A DNA stretch of 64,000 nt, taken from Ilumatobacteraceae bacterium (GTDB taxonomy: Bacteria; Actinomycetota; Acidimicrobiia; Acidimicrobiales; Ilumatobacteraceae). The position numbers and the translations under genes were made by a program. The notes under the pieces are model-generated. The model ran no database searches. It had not been told where the DNA came from and saw only the letters and a program-made list of their open reading frames with translations. The stretch covers positions 1 through 64,000 of the forward strand of contig JAKMEY010000041.1 in assembly GCA_022425725.1 (NCBI GenBank), read 5' to 3'. Within the stretch, counting starts at the first letter, position 1. Each line of letters starts with the position of its first letter. Of the stretch, positions 26,082-34,953 are shown piece after piece.

Positions 26082-27201
26082 TAGGGGCACCTCTCAGTGC
26101 AGCAAGACCGGGAAGGTCACCGAGTTCGAGCAGTTCGAGGCTCGCTCCCCCGCCAGTTGACACATGATCTACTTCATCATCCAAACGGAACTGGGCAAGC
26201 GCAGCGGCAGAATCCCCACCGCCAACAACCGTGAACGCTTTTGTTTCAGCCATCGCCTCAGCAACCGTTCTCGTGCCACCAGCGAATCGTCCGTCTTCGA
26301 ACATGCCCATCGGTCCATTCCAAAACACCATTCGAGCATCCATCACCACATCGCTAAATGCAGCCGCCGAACCCGGCCCGATATCGAAACCCTTCGACCC
26401 TTCAGGCAGACGAGTTCCGAACGTTGCGAACTCTCCAGAGGCGTCGACACCGACCATGTCATCCGGCAACACGATCTTGTCGCCCGCGGTTTCGAGGATC
26501 CGTCGACAGGTCTCCACCATTTCAGGTTCAAACAGCGAATCACCAATGGGTTTGCCCTGAGCCGCGAAAAACGTGAAGCACATTGCACCGCCGATCACAA
26601 GTTGATCGACCACCGATAGCAACGCCTCAACAACCCCCAACTTGTCGGAGATCTTTGCCCCGCCAAGCACCGCAACAAATGGTCGCTTCGGCTTGTCTCG
26701 CAGCCCCGTCAACACTTCGACCTCTTGCTGCAACAGGCGGCCCATCGCAGAAGGCATCGACCTCGGCGGACCAACGATTGACGCATGAGCACGATGCGAC
26801 GCACCGAACGCGTCGTTCACATAGAAGTCAATTCCATCGGTCAGCGACGCAACAAAGGCATCATCGTTTGCTTCTTCGCCAGGGTTGAATCGAAGGTTCT
26901 CCAGCAACTCAACCCCGGGGGCGAGTTCGCTCAGCCGTGCACGCACCGGGTCCATCGAATACTGATCAACTGGTTGGCCCTTTGGCCGACCGAGATGACT
27001 CGCACACACCACCTGGGCGCCACGCTCCAACAGCCACGAAACCGTCGGCAACGCAGCACGAATACGAAAATCGTCAACAACGACCTGCGACCCCGCACGC
27101 TCCTCTAACGGCACATTGAAATCTGTGCGAACCAGGACCCGACGTCCGGTGACATCACCGAGATCTTCGAGTATGGGGATGCGGAGTGACTCGTCTGTCA
27201 T
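26074..27201 (-). CDS. pgk: phosphoglycerate kinase
   Basis: 375 residues, slightly short for the family (about 390-415). N-terminal substrate motif VLVRTDFNVPLE, then SHLGRPKG, the hinge FVAVLGGAKISDKLGVVEAL, and GGGDSAAALAQF with STGGGASLELLEL for ATP binding. It transfers phosphate from 1,3-bisphosphoglycerate to ADP. It sits six bases after gap and overlaps tpiA. Confidence 0.96.
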   Translation of the reverse strand: MTDESLRIPILEDLGDVTGRRVLVRTDFNVPLEERAGSQVVVDDFRIRAALPTVSWLLERGAQVVCASHLGRPKGQPVDQYSMDPVRARLSELAPGVELLENLRFNPGEEANDDAFVASLTDGIDFYVNDAFGASHRAHASIVGPPRSMPSAMGRLLQQEVEVLTGLRDKPKRPFVAVLGGAKISDKLGVVEALLSVVDQLVIGGAMCFTFFAAQGKPIGDSLFEPEMVETCRRILETAGDKIVLPDDMVGVDASGEFATFGTRLPEGSKGFDIGPGSAAAFSDVVMDARMVFWNGPMGMFEDGRFAGGTRTVAEAMAETKAFTVVGGGDSAAALAQFRLDDEVDHVSTGGGASLELLELGDLPGLAALRGAPNA

Positions 27202-27207
27202 TGCAGA

Positions 27208-28215
27208 TCAGCGACCGCGGCTGACGTAGCGAACCAGGTCGACCAAACGGTTTGAGTAGCCCCACTCGTTGTCGTACCACGAGCACACCTTCACCAGGTC
27301 GCCCATCGACATCGTCATGCCTGCATCGAAAATCGATGAGTGCGGATCGCCGACAATGTCGCTCGACACGATTGGGTCTTCGGTGTACTTCAAGATGCCC
27401 TTCAGGTCACCCTTTTTGGCTGCCGCTGCGAACACAGCGTTGATGTCGTCAACCGAGGCCTTCTTCTTCAAGGTCGCAGTCACGTCAGTAATCGAACCCG
27501 TCGGCACCGGCACTCGAAGCGAGGTGCCATCAAGCCGGCCCTTCATCGATGCCAACACCAAACTCGTTGCACGAGCTGCACCGGTCGATGTCGGAATGAT
27601 GTTGATCGCCGCTCCACGAGCACGACGAAGGTCATTATGTGGGCCGTCAACAAGTGATTGGTCGCCGGTGTATGCGTGCACGGTCGTCATGAGACCCTGC
27701 TTCACGCCAAACGCGTCATCGAGCACCTTGATCAGCGGAACAAAACAGTTCGTGGTGCAACTTGCGTTCGAAATGACCTGATGCTTCTTCTTGTCGAAAT
27801 CAGTGTGGTTGACGCCATAGACGATCGTGATATCCGCTCCATTCGACGGCGCCGACACGATCACTCGCGGTGCGCCACCCTCAAGATGCATTGCGGCTTT
27901 GTCACGATCGGTGAAAATACCCGTCGATTCGACAACGACATCGACACCAAGGTCACCCCACGGCAACGCTTTCGGATCACGCTCCGACAACACCCGGATG
28001 GTGTGATTGCCGACCTTAATTCCACCCTTGACGACCTTCACGTTCTGATCGAGACGACCCATCACCGAGTCGTACTTCAACAGGTGAGCCATCTGATCAA
28101 GCGAACCCAAATCATTCACTGCAACGAACTCAACGTCTGCGCCCTGGGCAAGCACCGCACGATAAAAGTTGCGGCCAATACGTCCAAATCCGTTAACACC
28201 AACACGAACAGTCAT
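27208..28215 (-). CDS. gap: glyceraldehyde-3-phosphate dehydrogenase
   Basis: 335 residues from the ATG at 28215, preceded by AAAGGA; longer in-frame starts lack a ribosome site. NAD loop [10 protein letters not shown] (7-16), catalytic Cys153 in SNASCTTNC, and [11 protein letters not shown] near the C-terminus. Residues VNDLGSLDQ at 33-41 point to NAD use. It is the first gene of the gap-pgk-tpiA glycolytic operon. Confidence 0.96.
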   Translation of the reverse strand: MTVRVGVNGFGRIGRNFYRAVLAQGADVEFVAVNDLGSLDQMAHLLKYDSVMGRLDQNVKVVKGGIKVGNHTIRVLSERDPKALPWGDLGVDVVVESTGIFTDRDKAAMHLEGGAPRVIVSAPSNGADITIVYGVNHTDFDKKKHQVISNASCTTNCFVPLIKVLDDAFGVKQGLMTTVHAYTGDQSLVDGPHNDLRRARGAAINIIPTSTGAARATSLVLASMKGRLDGTSLRVPVPTGSITDVTATLKKKASVDDINAVFAAAAKKGDLKGILKYTEDPIVSSDIVGDPHSSIFDAGMTMSMGDLVKVCSWYDNEWGYSNRLVDLVRYVSRGR

Positions 28216-28319
28216 GGGAGGTCCTTTCACATTTTCTGACCACACGGTCGTTGGCAAGAGTAGTCAGACGCGCAGCACAAGATGCAGATGCGACACAACT
28301 CTCGGAGCGAACAAAAGGT

Positions 28320-29168
28320 TCAGCGTCCGTCGACATCGCGATGTGAGGCAACCGCCTTCACCTCGTGGTCACCGAGGCGACCGACCAGATGCTCAACGAT
28401 GGCCACCGAGCGATGTCGGCCACCGGTGCAACCGATAGCAATCGTGAGATAGTTGCGGCCCTCTGACTGATAACTCGGAATCACATCGAGCAACAACGCC
28501 TCGAGATGGCTCAAAAACCGCTGAGTGACCTCGTTGTTCAACACAAACTCACTCACCGGCTCATCACGGCCTGTAAACGGACGCAGTCGCTCATCCCAAT
28601 GAGGATTCGGCAAGAACCTCACATCCATCACGATGTCAGCATCGAGCGGAATGCCGTGTTTATAGCCGAACGATTCGACCGACACCTGCATCGACGTTGA
28701 ACCTGTCTCAGAAAACGCCGACACGATTCGATCCTTCAACTGATGCACATTGAGTTCAGAGGTATCAACGACAAGATCAGCGGCACCTTTCACTTCTTCA
28801 AGAGCCACTCGTTCTCGTTCGATCGCCTCCAACACCCCGGAACCATCGGTATCGAACGGGTGCCGGCGCCGGGTTGCCTCGTAACGCTTCACCAACATCT
28901 GGGTTGACGCCTCCAAATAGAGCATCGAAACCCGGTGGCCTGCCGCCTTCAGGTCGTTGACATGTGTCAACAACTCCGCATGATTGCGACCTGACACGAG
29001 AACCAGATGGTCAATACCGGCACCCGGCTTTGCTGCAAGCTCCACAATCGTCGGCACCAGAGACGTCGGCAAATTATCGACGACGAAGAAGCCAAGATCT
29101 TCTAACACCCCGGCCGCCGCAGAACGACCCGCTCCCGACAGCCCGGTAATGACGACGATCTCAGCCAC
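28320..29168 (-). CDS. rapZ: RapZ/YvcJ-family nucleotide-binding protein
   Basis: 282 residues from GTG 29168 (a TTG at 29174 is the alternative). Walker A is GLSGAGRS near 8-15, with conserved FFVVDNLPTSLV, SFGYKHGIPLDADIVMDVRF, NPHWDERLRPFTGRD and the C-terminal IGCTGGRHRSVAIVE. In enterobacteria RapZ controls GlmZ/GlmY small RNAs; in Gram-positives the role is less clear. The usual downstream genes yvcK and whiA are missing; gap follows directly. Confidence 0.93.
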   Translation of the reverse strand: MAEIVVITGLSGAGRSAAAGVLEDLGFFVVDNLPTSLVPTIVELAAKPGAGIDHLVLVSGRNHAELLTHVNDLKAAGHRVSMLYLEASTQMLVKRYEATRRRHPFDTDGSGVLEAIERERVALEEVKGAADLVVDTSELNVHQLKDRIVSAFSETGSTSMQVSVESFGYKHGIPLDADIVMDVRFLPNPHWDERLRPFTGRDEPVSEFVLNNEVTQRFLSHLEALLLDVIPSYQSEGRNYLTIAIGCTGGRHRSVAIVEHLVGRLGDHEVKAVASHRDVDGR

Positions 29169-29213
29169 GCCCAAACCTTAGACCGGCGATCAGCGGCACA
29201 ACCTTCAACACTG

Positions 29214-29963
29214 TCAGTTCACGACTTTTCGAAGCCGAAGATGCAACAACCGTGGTACCGATGCTGCTTCGAAATATTCAGGGGCCTGAGCAAGAAAACG
29301 CTCAGGAGGGGCCGGTTCGTCCATGCGCTCGAGCAGCAAACCATTATCGGCGAGAGCATTGAGATAGCGCGACAACGGCCGATGCAAAAACCTGATGTGC
29401 ACACCCAATTCGACCTGCTCAATCGTCTCGGCCTCATCGAGATAATTACCGATACGCCAGTACTGCTCTGGAGGCTCGACCATATGGTCATCGATCCATC
29501 CGCTATCTGGGGTTTGCAGTAACGGGTGATTCAACAAGAAATTGAATGAACCGCCAGGGCGAAGCACTCGAGCAACCTCGCTGATCGCACCGTCAACATC
29601 ATCAATATGTTCGAACACTAAGCAGGCAAGAGCTCCATCAAAACTCTCGTCATCAAACGGAAGCGGACACGCCCCCGACTGCACGTAGCGCGGCCCGCCG
29701 CCCCGCTCAACCGCAACCGAAATTTGCGCAGATGTCGGATCGACGCCGGTCACTTCACAACCGGTCGCAGATAGTGCCCGCGCTATCTGACCGTCTCCGG
29801 TGCCGATATCAAGAACTGTCTCAACCCCTGCAAGTTCTCGCACCACAAGCGGAATGATCTGGTCTTCATACTCAGGGTCGGCGCCATCGGTGAAACCGTC
29901 AATCCACCACTCAGCATGCTCTTCCCACAGACGGCGCGATAGGTCTCCAGACACAGAGCCCAC
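29214..29963 (-). CDS. class I SAM-dependent methyltransferase
   Basis: About 249 residues from GTG 29963. The frame is open further upstream, to 30086, but that part overlaps the divergent oxidoreductase gene. Motif I is VLDIGTGDGQIARAL, motif II/III is around LPFDDESFDGALACLVFEHI and motif VLRPGGSFNFLLNHPL, as in Methyltransf_11/UbiE-like enzymes. The substrate is unknown. The start lies only 15 bases from the divergent ATG at 29979, so the two promoters must overlap. Confidence 0.82.
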   Translation of the reverse strand: MGSVSGDLSRRLWEEHAEWWIDGFTDGADPEYEDQIIPLVVRELAGVETVLDIGTGDGQIARALSATGCEVTGVDPTSAQISVAVERGGGPRYVQSGACPLPFDDESFDGALACLVFEHIDDVDGAISEVARVLRPGGSFNFLLNHPLLQTPDSGWIDDHMVEPPEQYWRIGNYLDEAETIEQVELGVHIRFLHRPLSRYLNALADNGLLLERMDEPAPPERFLAQAPEYFEAASVPRLLHLRLRKVVN

Positions 29964-29978
29964 ACTACGGTTCAGAAC

Positions 29979-30887
29979 ATGAAGTTTTCTGTGTGGCCAA
30001 ATATCAAATACCCGGTTGATGAAGTGCTCGATCTCGCCCGCTGGCTCGACGACGGGCGCTGGTATGGCATGTGGTTCGCCGACCACTACATGCCAAACAC
30101 CGGCAAGACAAAAGTGAACGACGGCGATTCACACGAAGTGTGGGGACTCTTGCCTGCGGTGGCCGTCGTCACCGAGCAACTCCGTCTCGGACCGCTCGTC
30201 GCCCCCACATCGGTGCACCACCCGGCGCTCCTTGCGAACCGAGCAGCGACCATCGACCACGTGTCAGATGGCCGATTCGTCCTCGGCCTCGGTGCAGGCT
30301 GGCAAATCAATGAACACGTCGCCTACGGCATCGAACTCGAAGCACCCAAACCGCGCGTCGACCGCTTCGAAGAAGCGATCCAAATTATTCGGTCGCTGCT
30401 CAACGAGCCACGCACAACCTTTGCAGGATCTGTGTACACCATCACCGACGCACCTTGTCAACCAAAACCCGTGCAACAACAACTACCGATACTCGTCGGC
30501 ACCGGCGGAAATCGCATGCTGCGCATCACCGCACGCCACGCCGAAGAGTGGAATACCTGGGGCCACCCCGACAGCGCCGGCGAGCGACTCAACGCAATGC
30601 ACGCTGCCTGCGAACGCGTCGGCCGCGACCCAGCGACTCTGCACACCTCAGTGCAGGTGGCCGTACACCTCAGCGATGACGCTGCGGCAAACGCAAAGGC
30701 ACTCGAAGGGCCTCTCGGCGCCCGCACCATTGCCGGCGGAGCAGACGAACTCATCGGAATACTCAACCAGTACCGCGAACTTGGCTTCGACGAGTTCATC
30801 GTGCCCGATTGGCTGATGGGGTCAGAACCTGCAGCCCGGAAAGAGCACCTCGATCGGCTTCACACCGAGGTCATCAGCCAACTCTGA
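29979..30887 (+). CDS. LLM-class F420-dependent oxidoreductase
   Basis: 302 residues of the luciferase-like family. MKFSVWPN start, WFADHYMPN, LGPLVAPTSVHHPALLANRA, and the phosphate loop VLGLGAGWQINEHVAYGIE are typical, as is PILVGTGGNRMLRITARHA. It probably uses F420, given similarity to the MSMEG-type family; the substrate is unknown. Convergent with uvrC (stops about 10 bases apart) and divergent from the methyltransferase gene. Confidence 0.9.
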   Translation: MKFSVWPNIKYPVDEVLDLARWLDDGRWYGMWFADHYMPNTGKTKVNDGDSHEVWGLLPAVAVVTEQLRLGPLVAPTSVHHPALLANRAATIDHVSDGRFVLGLGAGWQINEHVAYGIELEAPKPRVDRFEEAIQIIRSLLNEPRTTFAGSVYTITDAPCQPKPVQQQLPILVGTGGNRMLRITARHAEEWNTWGHPDSAGERLNAMHAACERVGRDPATLHTSVQVAVHLSDDAAANAKALEGPLGARTIAGGADELIGILNQYRELGFDEFIVPDWLMGSEPAARKEHLDRLHTEVISQL

Positions 30888-30897
30888 ACGCCCGCTA

Positions 30898-32772
30898 CTA
30901 CGTAGCGTCGGAGTGAAACTTGTCGTACACCGCCTGTGCCACCGCATCGGGCAGAAATGACAACGCTTGCAACGACTCAAGATCGGCTGCTTTCACCGCC
31001 CGCACACCACCCAGCGCCTTCACTAGGCGCTCTCTGCGAGCTGGCCCAAGGCCCGGAATGCCGTCGAGGCTGCTCGCCGTCATTCGCTTCGACCGTCGCT
31101 CACGGTGGAACGAATTCGCAAAGCGGTGAGCCTCGTCACGAATGCGCTGCAACATAAACAGCGCCTCAGAACCACGTGTAATACGAACTGGCGCTGAGGA
31201 GCCTGGCACATACACCTCTTCAAACCGCTTTGCGAGAGCCGCAACAGGAATTTCATCGGCCAACCCAAGTTCGTTCACCACTCGCTCAGCAACCCCGAGT
31301 TGCCCCTTACCCCCATCAACCACGAGCAACTGTGGGGGGTACGCAAACTTCCCTGGTTTCTCACCACGCTCTTCGATCGGCTGATCACGCTCATCGAGGT
31401 AGGCCTGCAATCGACGCGTCAGCACCTCCTCCATCGCCGCATAGTCATCATTGCCATCGATGTTGACTTTGAAACGTCGATACTCCTTCTTCGCGGGCAT
31501 GCCGTCTTCGAGCACCACCATCGAACCGACGTAATCAGTGCCCTGCAAATGCGCCATGTCGTAGCACTCGATACGCAACGGCGCCTCAGGAAGCTGCAAT
31601 GCGTCTTGCAACTCGGTCAAGGCTCGACTTCTCGTGTTGTGGTCACTCGCCCGACGCATCCGATGCCGCACAAACTCTTCCCGAGCATTATGGGTCACCG
31701 TCTCGAGCAACTGCCGACGATCACCACGCTGCGGCACCCGGATCGCAACCTTCGAACCTCGAAGCATGGCAAGCCACTCTTCATAAAGCCCCACGTCATC
31801 GGGCACCGTCGGCACCAACACCTGCTTCGGCACCCCAGTTGGCGGCTCATCGCCATACATAGACTCCATCACCCTTCCGACAAGCGCACCATCGGAGAGT
31901 TCTTCAACCTTGTCGAGCACAAACCCCTTGCGGCCCACAACCCGTCCACGACGTACAAAGAACACCTGCACCGATGCCTCCAACTCGTCATCGGAGACGC
32001 CGATGATGTCGAGGTCTTCATCACGTTCAGCCACCATCTGCTGACGCTCAATCGCTCGCTCGACCGACTCGAGCCGATCACGCAACCGTGCCGCTTTTTC
32101 AAACTCAAGGGCCTTTGCGGCATCACCCATCTCACCGGCAAGACGGGCCACCACCTCATCGGTATCACCACCGAGAAAGCCGCACAGTTCGTTCACCATC
32201 GACTCGTAGTCGTCTGCTGACACCTCTCCGACGCACGGCCCTGCGCACTTCTCGATGTGAAACAACAGGCACGGACGGCCGAGACGCTCGTGCTGACGAA
32301 ACTTGCCCGGCGAGCAGGTACGAACAGGAAACGACCTCAACAGCAAGTCGAGCGTCTCACGAATCGCATAGGCATGGGCATACGGCCCGAAATACCGAAC
32401 TCCTTTTCGACGAGCACCCCGAGTCACCATCGCCCTCGGCCACTCCTCATCGGTCGTCACCGCAAGAAACGGGTAACTCTTGTCGTCACGTAACCGAACA
32501 TTGAACCGTGGTCGATGCTGCTTGATGAGCGAATACTCGAGCATCAATGCCTCAACCTCATTGCGCACAATCGTCCACTCGACCGACTCGGCGGTCTCGA
32601 CCATTTGACGGGTTCGAGGGTGCAACCGATCAGCTCGCTGGAAATAGCTGCTCAAGCGATGCCGAAGACTCGACGCCTTGCCCACATAGATGACGCGACC
32701 ATGAGCATCTTTGAATTGGTACGACCCCGGCTCATCCGGAATCGATCCTGCGGGCGGTCGCTCAATCACTTC
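30898..32772 (-). CDS. uvrC: excinuclease ABC subunit C
   Basis: About 624 residues from GTG 32772, which places the GIY-YIG domain (PGSYQFKDAHGRVIYVGKA) near the N-terminus as in other UvrC; the frame runs upstream to a GTG at 32835 but there overlaps the divergent gene. A UVR motif lies near 185-220 (ALEFEKAARLRDRLESVERA), an RNase H-like domain at about 370-530 (IECYDMAHLQGTDYVGSMVV), and HhH motifs at the end (IPGLGPARRERLVKALGG). It incises both sides of DNA lesions with UvrAB, whose genes lie at 34950-40033. Confidence 0.94.
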   Translation of the reverse strand, partial: EVIERPPAGSIPDEPGSYQFKDAHGRVIYVGKASSLRHRLSSYFQRADRLHPRTRQMVETAESVEWTIVRNEVEALMLEYSLIKQHRPRFNVRLRDDKSYPFLAVTTDEEWPRAMVTRGARRKGVRYFGPYAHAYAIRETLDLLLRSFPVRTCSPGKFRQHERLGRPCLLFHIEKCAGPCVGEVSADDYESMVNELCGFLGGDTDEVVARLAGEMGDAAKALEFEKAARLRDRLESVERAIERQQMVAERDEDLDIIGVSDDELEASVQVFFVRRGRVVGRKGFVLDKVEELSDGALVGRVMESMYGDEPPTGVPKQVLVPTVPDDVGLYEEWLAMLRGSKVAIRVPQRGDRRQLLETVTHNAREEFVRHRMRRASDHNTRSRALTELQDALQLPEAPLRIECYDMAHLQGTDYVGSMVVLEDGMPAKKEYRRFKVNIDGNDDYAAMEEVLTRRLQAYLDERDQPIEERGEKPGKFAYPPQLLVVDGGKGQLGVAERVVNELGLADEIPVAALAKRFEEVYVPGSSAPVRITRGSEALFMLQRIRDEAHRFANSFHRERRSKRMTASSLDGIPGLGPARRERLVKALGGVRAVKAADLESLQALSFLPDAVAQAVYDKFHSDAT

Positions 32773-32828
32773 AAAGAGACTACGAGCAGAGACTGCACAC
32801 AGCGTTGCGGTGCCAGTACCGTGGAGAC

Positions 32829-33713
32829 GTGGCACAACGATTCAATTTCGGCATACCAGGCCCTCGCTCTCGCGATGGCTGGTTCAAACTTGGCAACATC
32901 GACGTGACAACGACCGCATTTCTCGTTGGCTCGGGCATCATCTCGATGTTTCTGTACGCCGTCAGCATCGAATGGTTCGCCAAACTCGTGTTCCACCCGT
33001 CAGCGGTGCGCCAATTCGAAATCTGGCGCCTCATCACCTGGCCAATCGCAACCCCGCCAACGAGCGCCTGGGTGCTCATCACCCTGTTCTTCTTCTGGTA
33101 CTTCGGACACATCGTTGAAGAAATGGTGGGCCGAATTCGATTCACCCGGCTCATCGTCGCCATCACCATTGCGCCCACACTGTTCGTCTCGATCATCGGA
33201 GACCTTCCAACCGCGGCAGAAATGGGGCTCGGGCTGCTCGGCACCGTGATGCTGGCTATTTTCGCCGCCGAGAACCCAGACGCTCCGTTCTTCTTCGGCA
33301 TCCCGGCATGGATCATCGCCTTGATCTTCGTGGGCATCGACATCCTCCGCTTCGTCGGCGACCGCATCTGGGGGTCACTCCTGGTGATGCTGCTCGCCAT
33401 CGGCACCGCCCTCGTCACCGTGCGTCAATGGGGGTTCGCCGATCGTCTCGACATGATTCCTCGATTCACCAATAACACACGGCACAAAAAGCCAACCCGT
33501 TCGACTCGAGGAAAAGTCCGCCGCCCCAACCGGAGCCGTGGAGGATCGCAAGTCGTAAGCGGCCCATGGGAACCACCTGCGGCCTCGCCTGCAACCCAAG
33601 CGCTTCAAGACGAGCTCGACGGCTTACTCGACAAAGTGTCATCAGGAGGGCTCGACGCCCTCTCATCAGATGAGAAAAAGCGCCTTAATGAGCTATCGAA
33701 GCGGCTGCGTTAG
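32829..33713 (+). CDS. rhomboid-like membrane protein without catalytic Ser, DUF6576-like tail
   Basis: 294 residues from GTG 32829. Six hydrophobic segments lie between about 27 and 205. The rhomboid-type entry FEIWRLITWPI and FFFWYFGHIVEEMVG are present. Where active rhomboids have GxSG, this protein has GLGLLG, and no His is seen in the last membrane helix, so it should be proteolytically inactive. After a basic linker (210-240), the tail LDGLLDKVSSGGLDALSSDE, followed by [12 protein letters not shown], matches the small C-terminal domain often found on actinobacterial rhomboids. Its 3' end overlaps the convergent MFS gene by 29 bases. Confidence 0.8.
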   Translation: MAQRFNFGIPGPRSRDGWFKLGNIDVTTTAFLVGSGIISMFLYAVSIEWFAKLVFHPSAVRQFEIWRLITWPIATPPTSAWVLITLFFFWYFGHIVEEMVGRIRFTRLIVAITIAPTLFVSIIGDLPTAAEMGLGLLGTVMLAIFAAENPDAPFFFGIPAWIIALIFVGIDILRFVGDRIWGSLLVMLLAIGTALVTVRQWGFADRLDMIPRFTNNTRHKKPTRSTRGKVRRPNRSRGGSQVVSGPWEPPAASPATQALQDELDGLLDKVSSGGLDALSSDEKKRLNELSKRLR

Positions 33714-34953
33714 ACGCTGCCCGCACGTACAGCGCATACAACAACATCCCGCCGGCGAGCACCGTCGCCAGGTCGGCAAGAATGTGATATTCAAACGATT
33801 GCTTCACGAAGCCTGACCCCAGCGCAGCAATCGCTCCACACAAACTCAACGTGAGATCTCCTGTGCCCTGAGCCTCGACTCGGGCATGCACTGGCACCGA
33901 CGACGTCAGCAAAGATGTTCCGGCGATGAGCCCGATGTTCCAGCCGAGACCCAGCAGGAACAGACCAATAAACACAAGTGCCGGCACATACCCGGCAATC
34001 TGAACAGTGATCGTGCTCACTCCGAGCAACACAGCACCAAAGAGCACCGACTTCACCGCTCCAGTGCGGTCAACGAACCGTCCAACCAGCGGAGCAAGGC
34101 CAAACATTCCGACGATGTGCAACGCAAGCACCATCGCAGAGAGATCAGCATGACCATGGTCAGCCATATGCGGAGGTGTCATCGTCATCACACCGACCAT
34201 CGACGCCTGCGCGCCCGCCATCGCCACCAATCCGAGCACTGCGTGTTTTGACTTTCGAATCTCACCGAAAGAGTTACGAACCTGTTTGATCGGCCGAGCT
34301 CGCTCAGCAGTTGGGTCAACCGCATTCGAAACGACTAACGGGTCAGGTCGCAAAAACACGAGGTATGCAAGCGCCCCTAATGCGAACAGCGCCGCCGCGA
34401 ACAGATATGGGCCCACATATTCGTCAAGCCCGATCGCAATACCGAAGCGTTTCTCTAACGGCGTGAACAGCGGACCGAACACTGCGCCCAAGGTGCCGAT
34501 CCACACCACAGCACCAATGGCTTTTGCGCGCTCATCATCGGTTGCGAGATCAGCTGCGGCATACCGGGCACCCAACGAAGCGGCCTGGCCGGAACCGAAC
34601 AGCAACATGCCGATGATGAACAGCCAGAACATACGTGTCTGACCACCAGCGGCCGCAACGAGCGAACCAAACGACCCGATGCCAAGCGCAAGAGCGAGAC
34701 CCGGGCGCCGCCCACGTCGACGCATAAATGCAGCCAATGGAATCGACGTCAACGCCGCACCGAACGTGAACGCCGCTGACCCAAGTCCGGCGAGTCGGTC
34801 TGAACCCAACATGTCTTTTGCGAGCAGCGATACGACCGCAACGGTGCCAGCAACTGCAGCCTGCCCGGGCACCACTGCAACCCGCAACGTCGTCAATGTG
34901 CGCCGCTGTAACTCGGCCCGGTGTTCGAGAGTGTCGATCGACGGTTGGATCAC
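33685..34953 (-). CDS. MFS transporter
   Basis: 422 residues with about 12 hydrophobic helices. The loop between helices 2 and 3 is [18 protein letters not shown], the MFS signature region, and the second half repeats it as [17 protein letters not shown] hydrophilic central loop lies at about 205-235. The substrate is unknown; the family includes drug and sugar exporters. The GTG start overlaps the uvrA stop (GTGA), so it is translated with the repair genes. Its end overlaps the rhomboid-like gene on the other strand. Confidence 0.88.
   Translation of the reverse strand: MIQPSIDTLEHRAELQRRTLTTLRVAVVPGQAAVAGTVAVVSLLAKDMLGSDRLAGLGSAAFTFGAALTSIPLAAFMRRRGRRPGLALALGIGSFGSLVAAAGGQTRMFWLFIIGMLLFGSGQAASLGARYAAADLATDDERAKAIGAVVWIGTLGAVFGPLFTPLEKRFGIAIGLDEYVGPYLFAAALFALGALAYLVFLRPDPLVVSNAVDPTAERARPIKQVRNSFGEIRKSKHAVLGLVAMAGAQASMVGVMTMTPPHMADHGHADLSAMVLALHIVGMFGLAPLVGRFVDRTGAVKSVLFGAVLLGVSTITVQIAGYVPALVFIGLFLLGLGWNIGLIAGTSLLTSSVPVHARVEAQGTGDLTLSLCGAIAALGSGFVKQSFEYHILADLATVLAGGMLLYALYVRAASNAAASIAH

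Noticed and set aside
31300-32220. 306-residue open frame antisense to uvrC
   Set aside because: Codon-shadow of a real gene on the other strand; His/Arg-rich with no domain.
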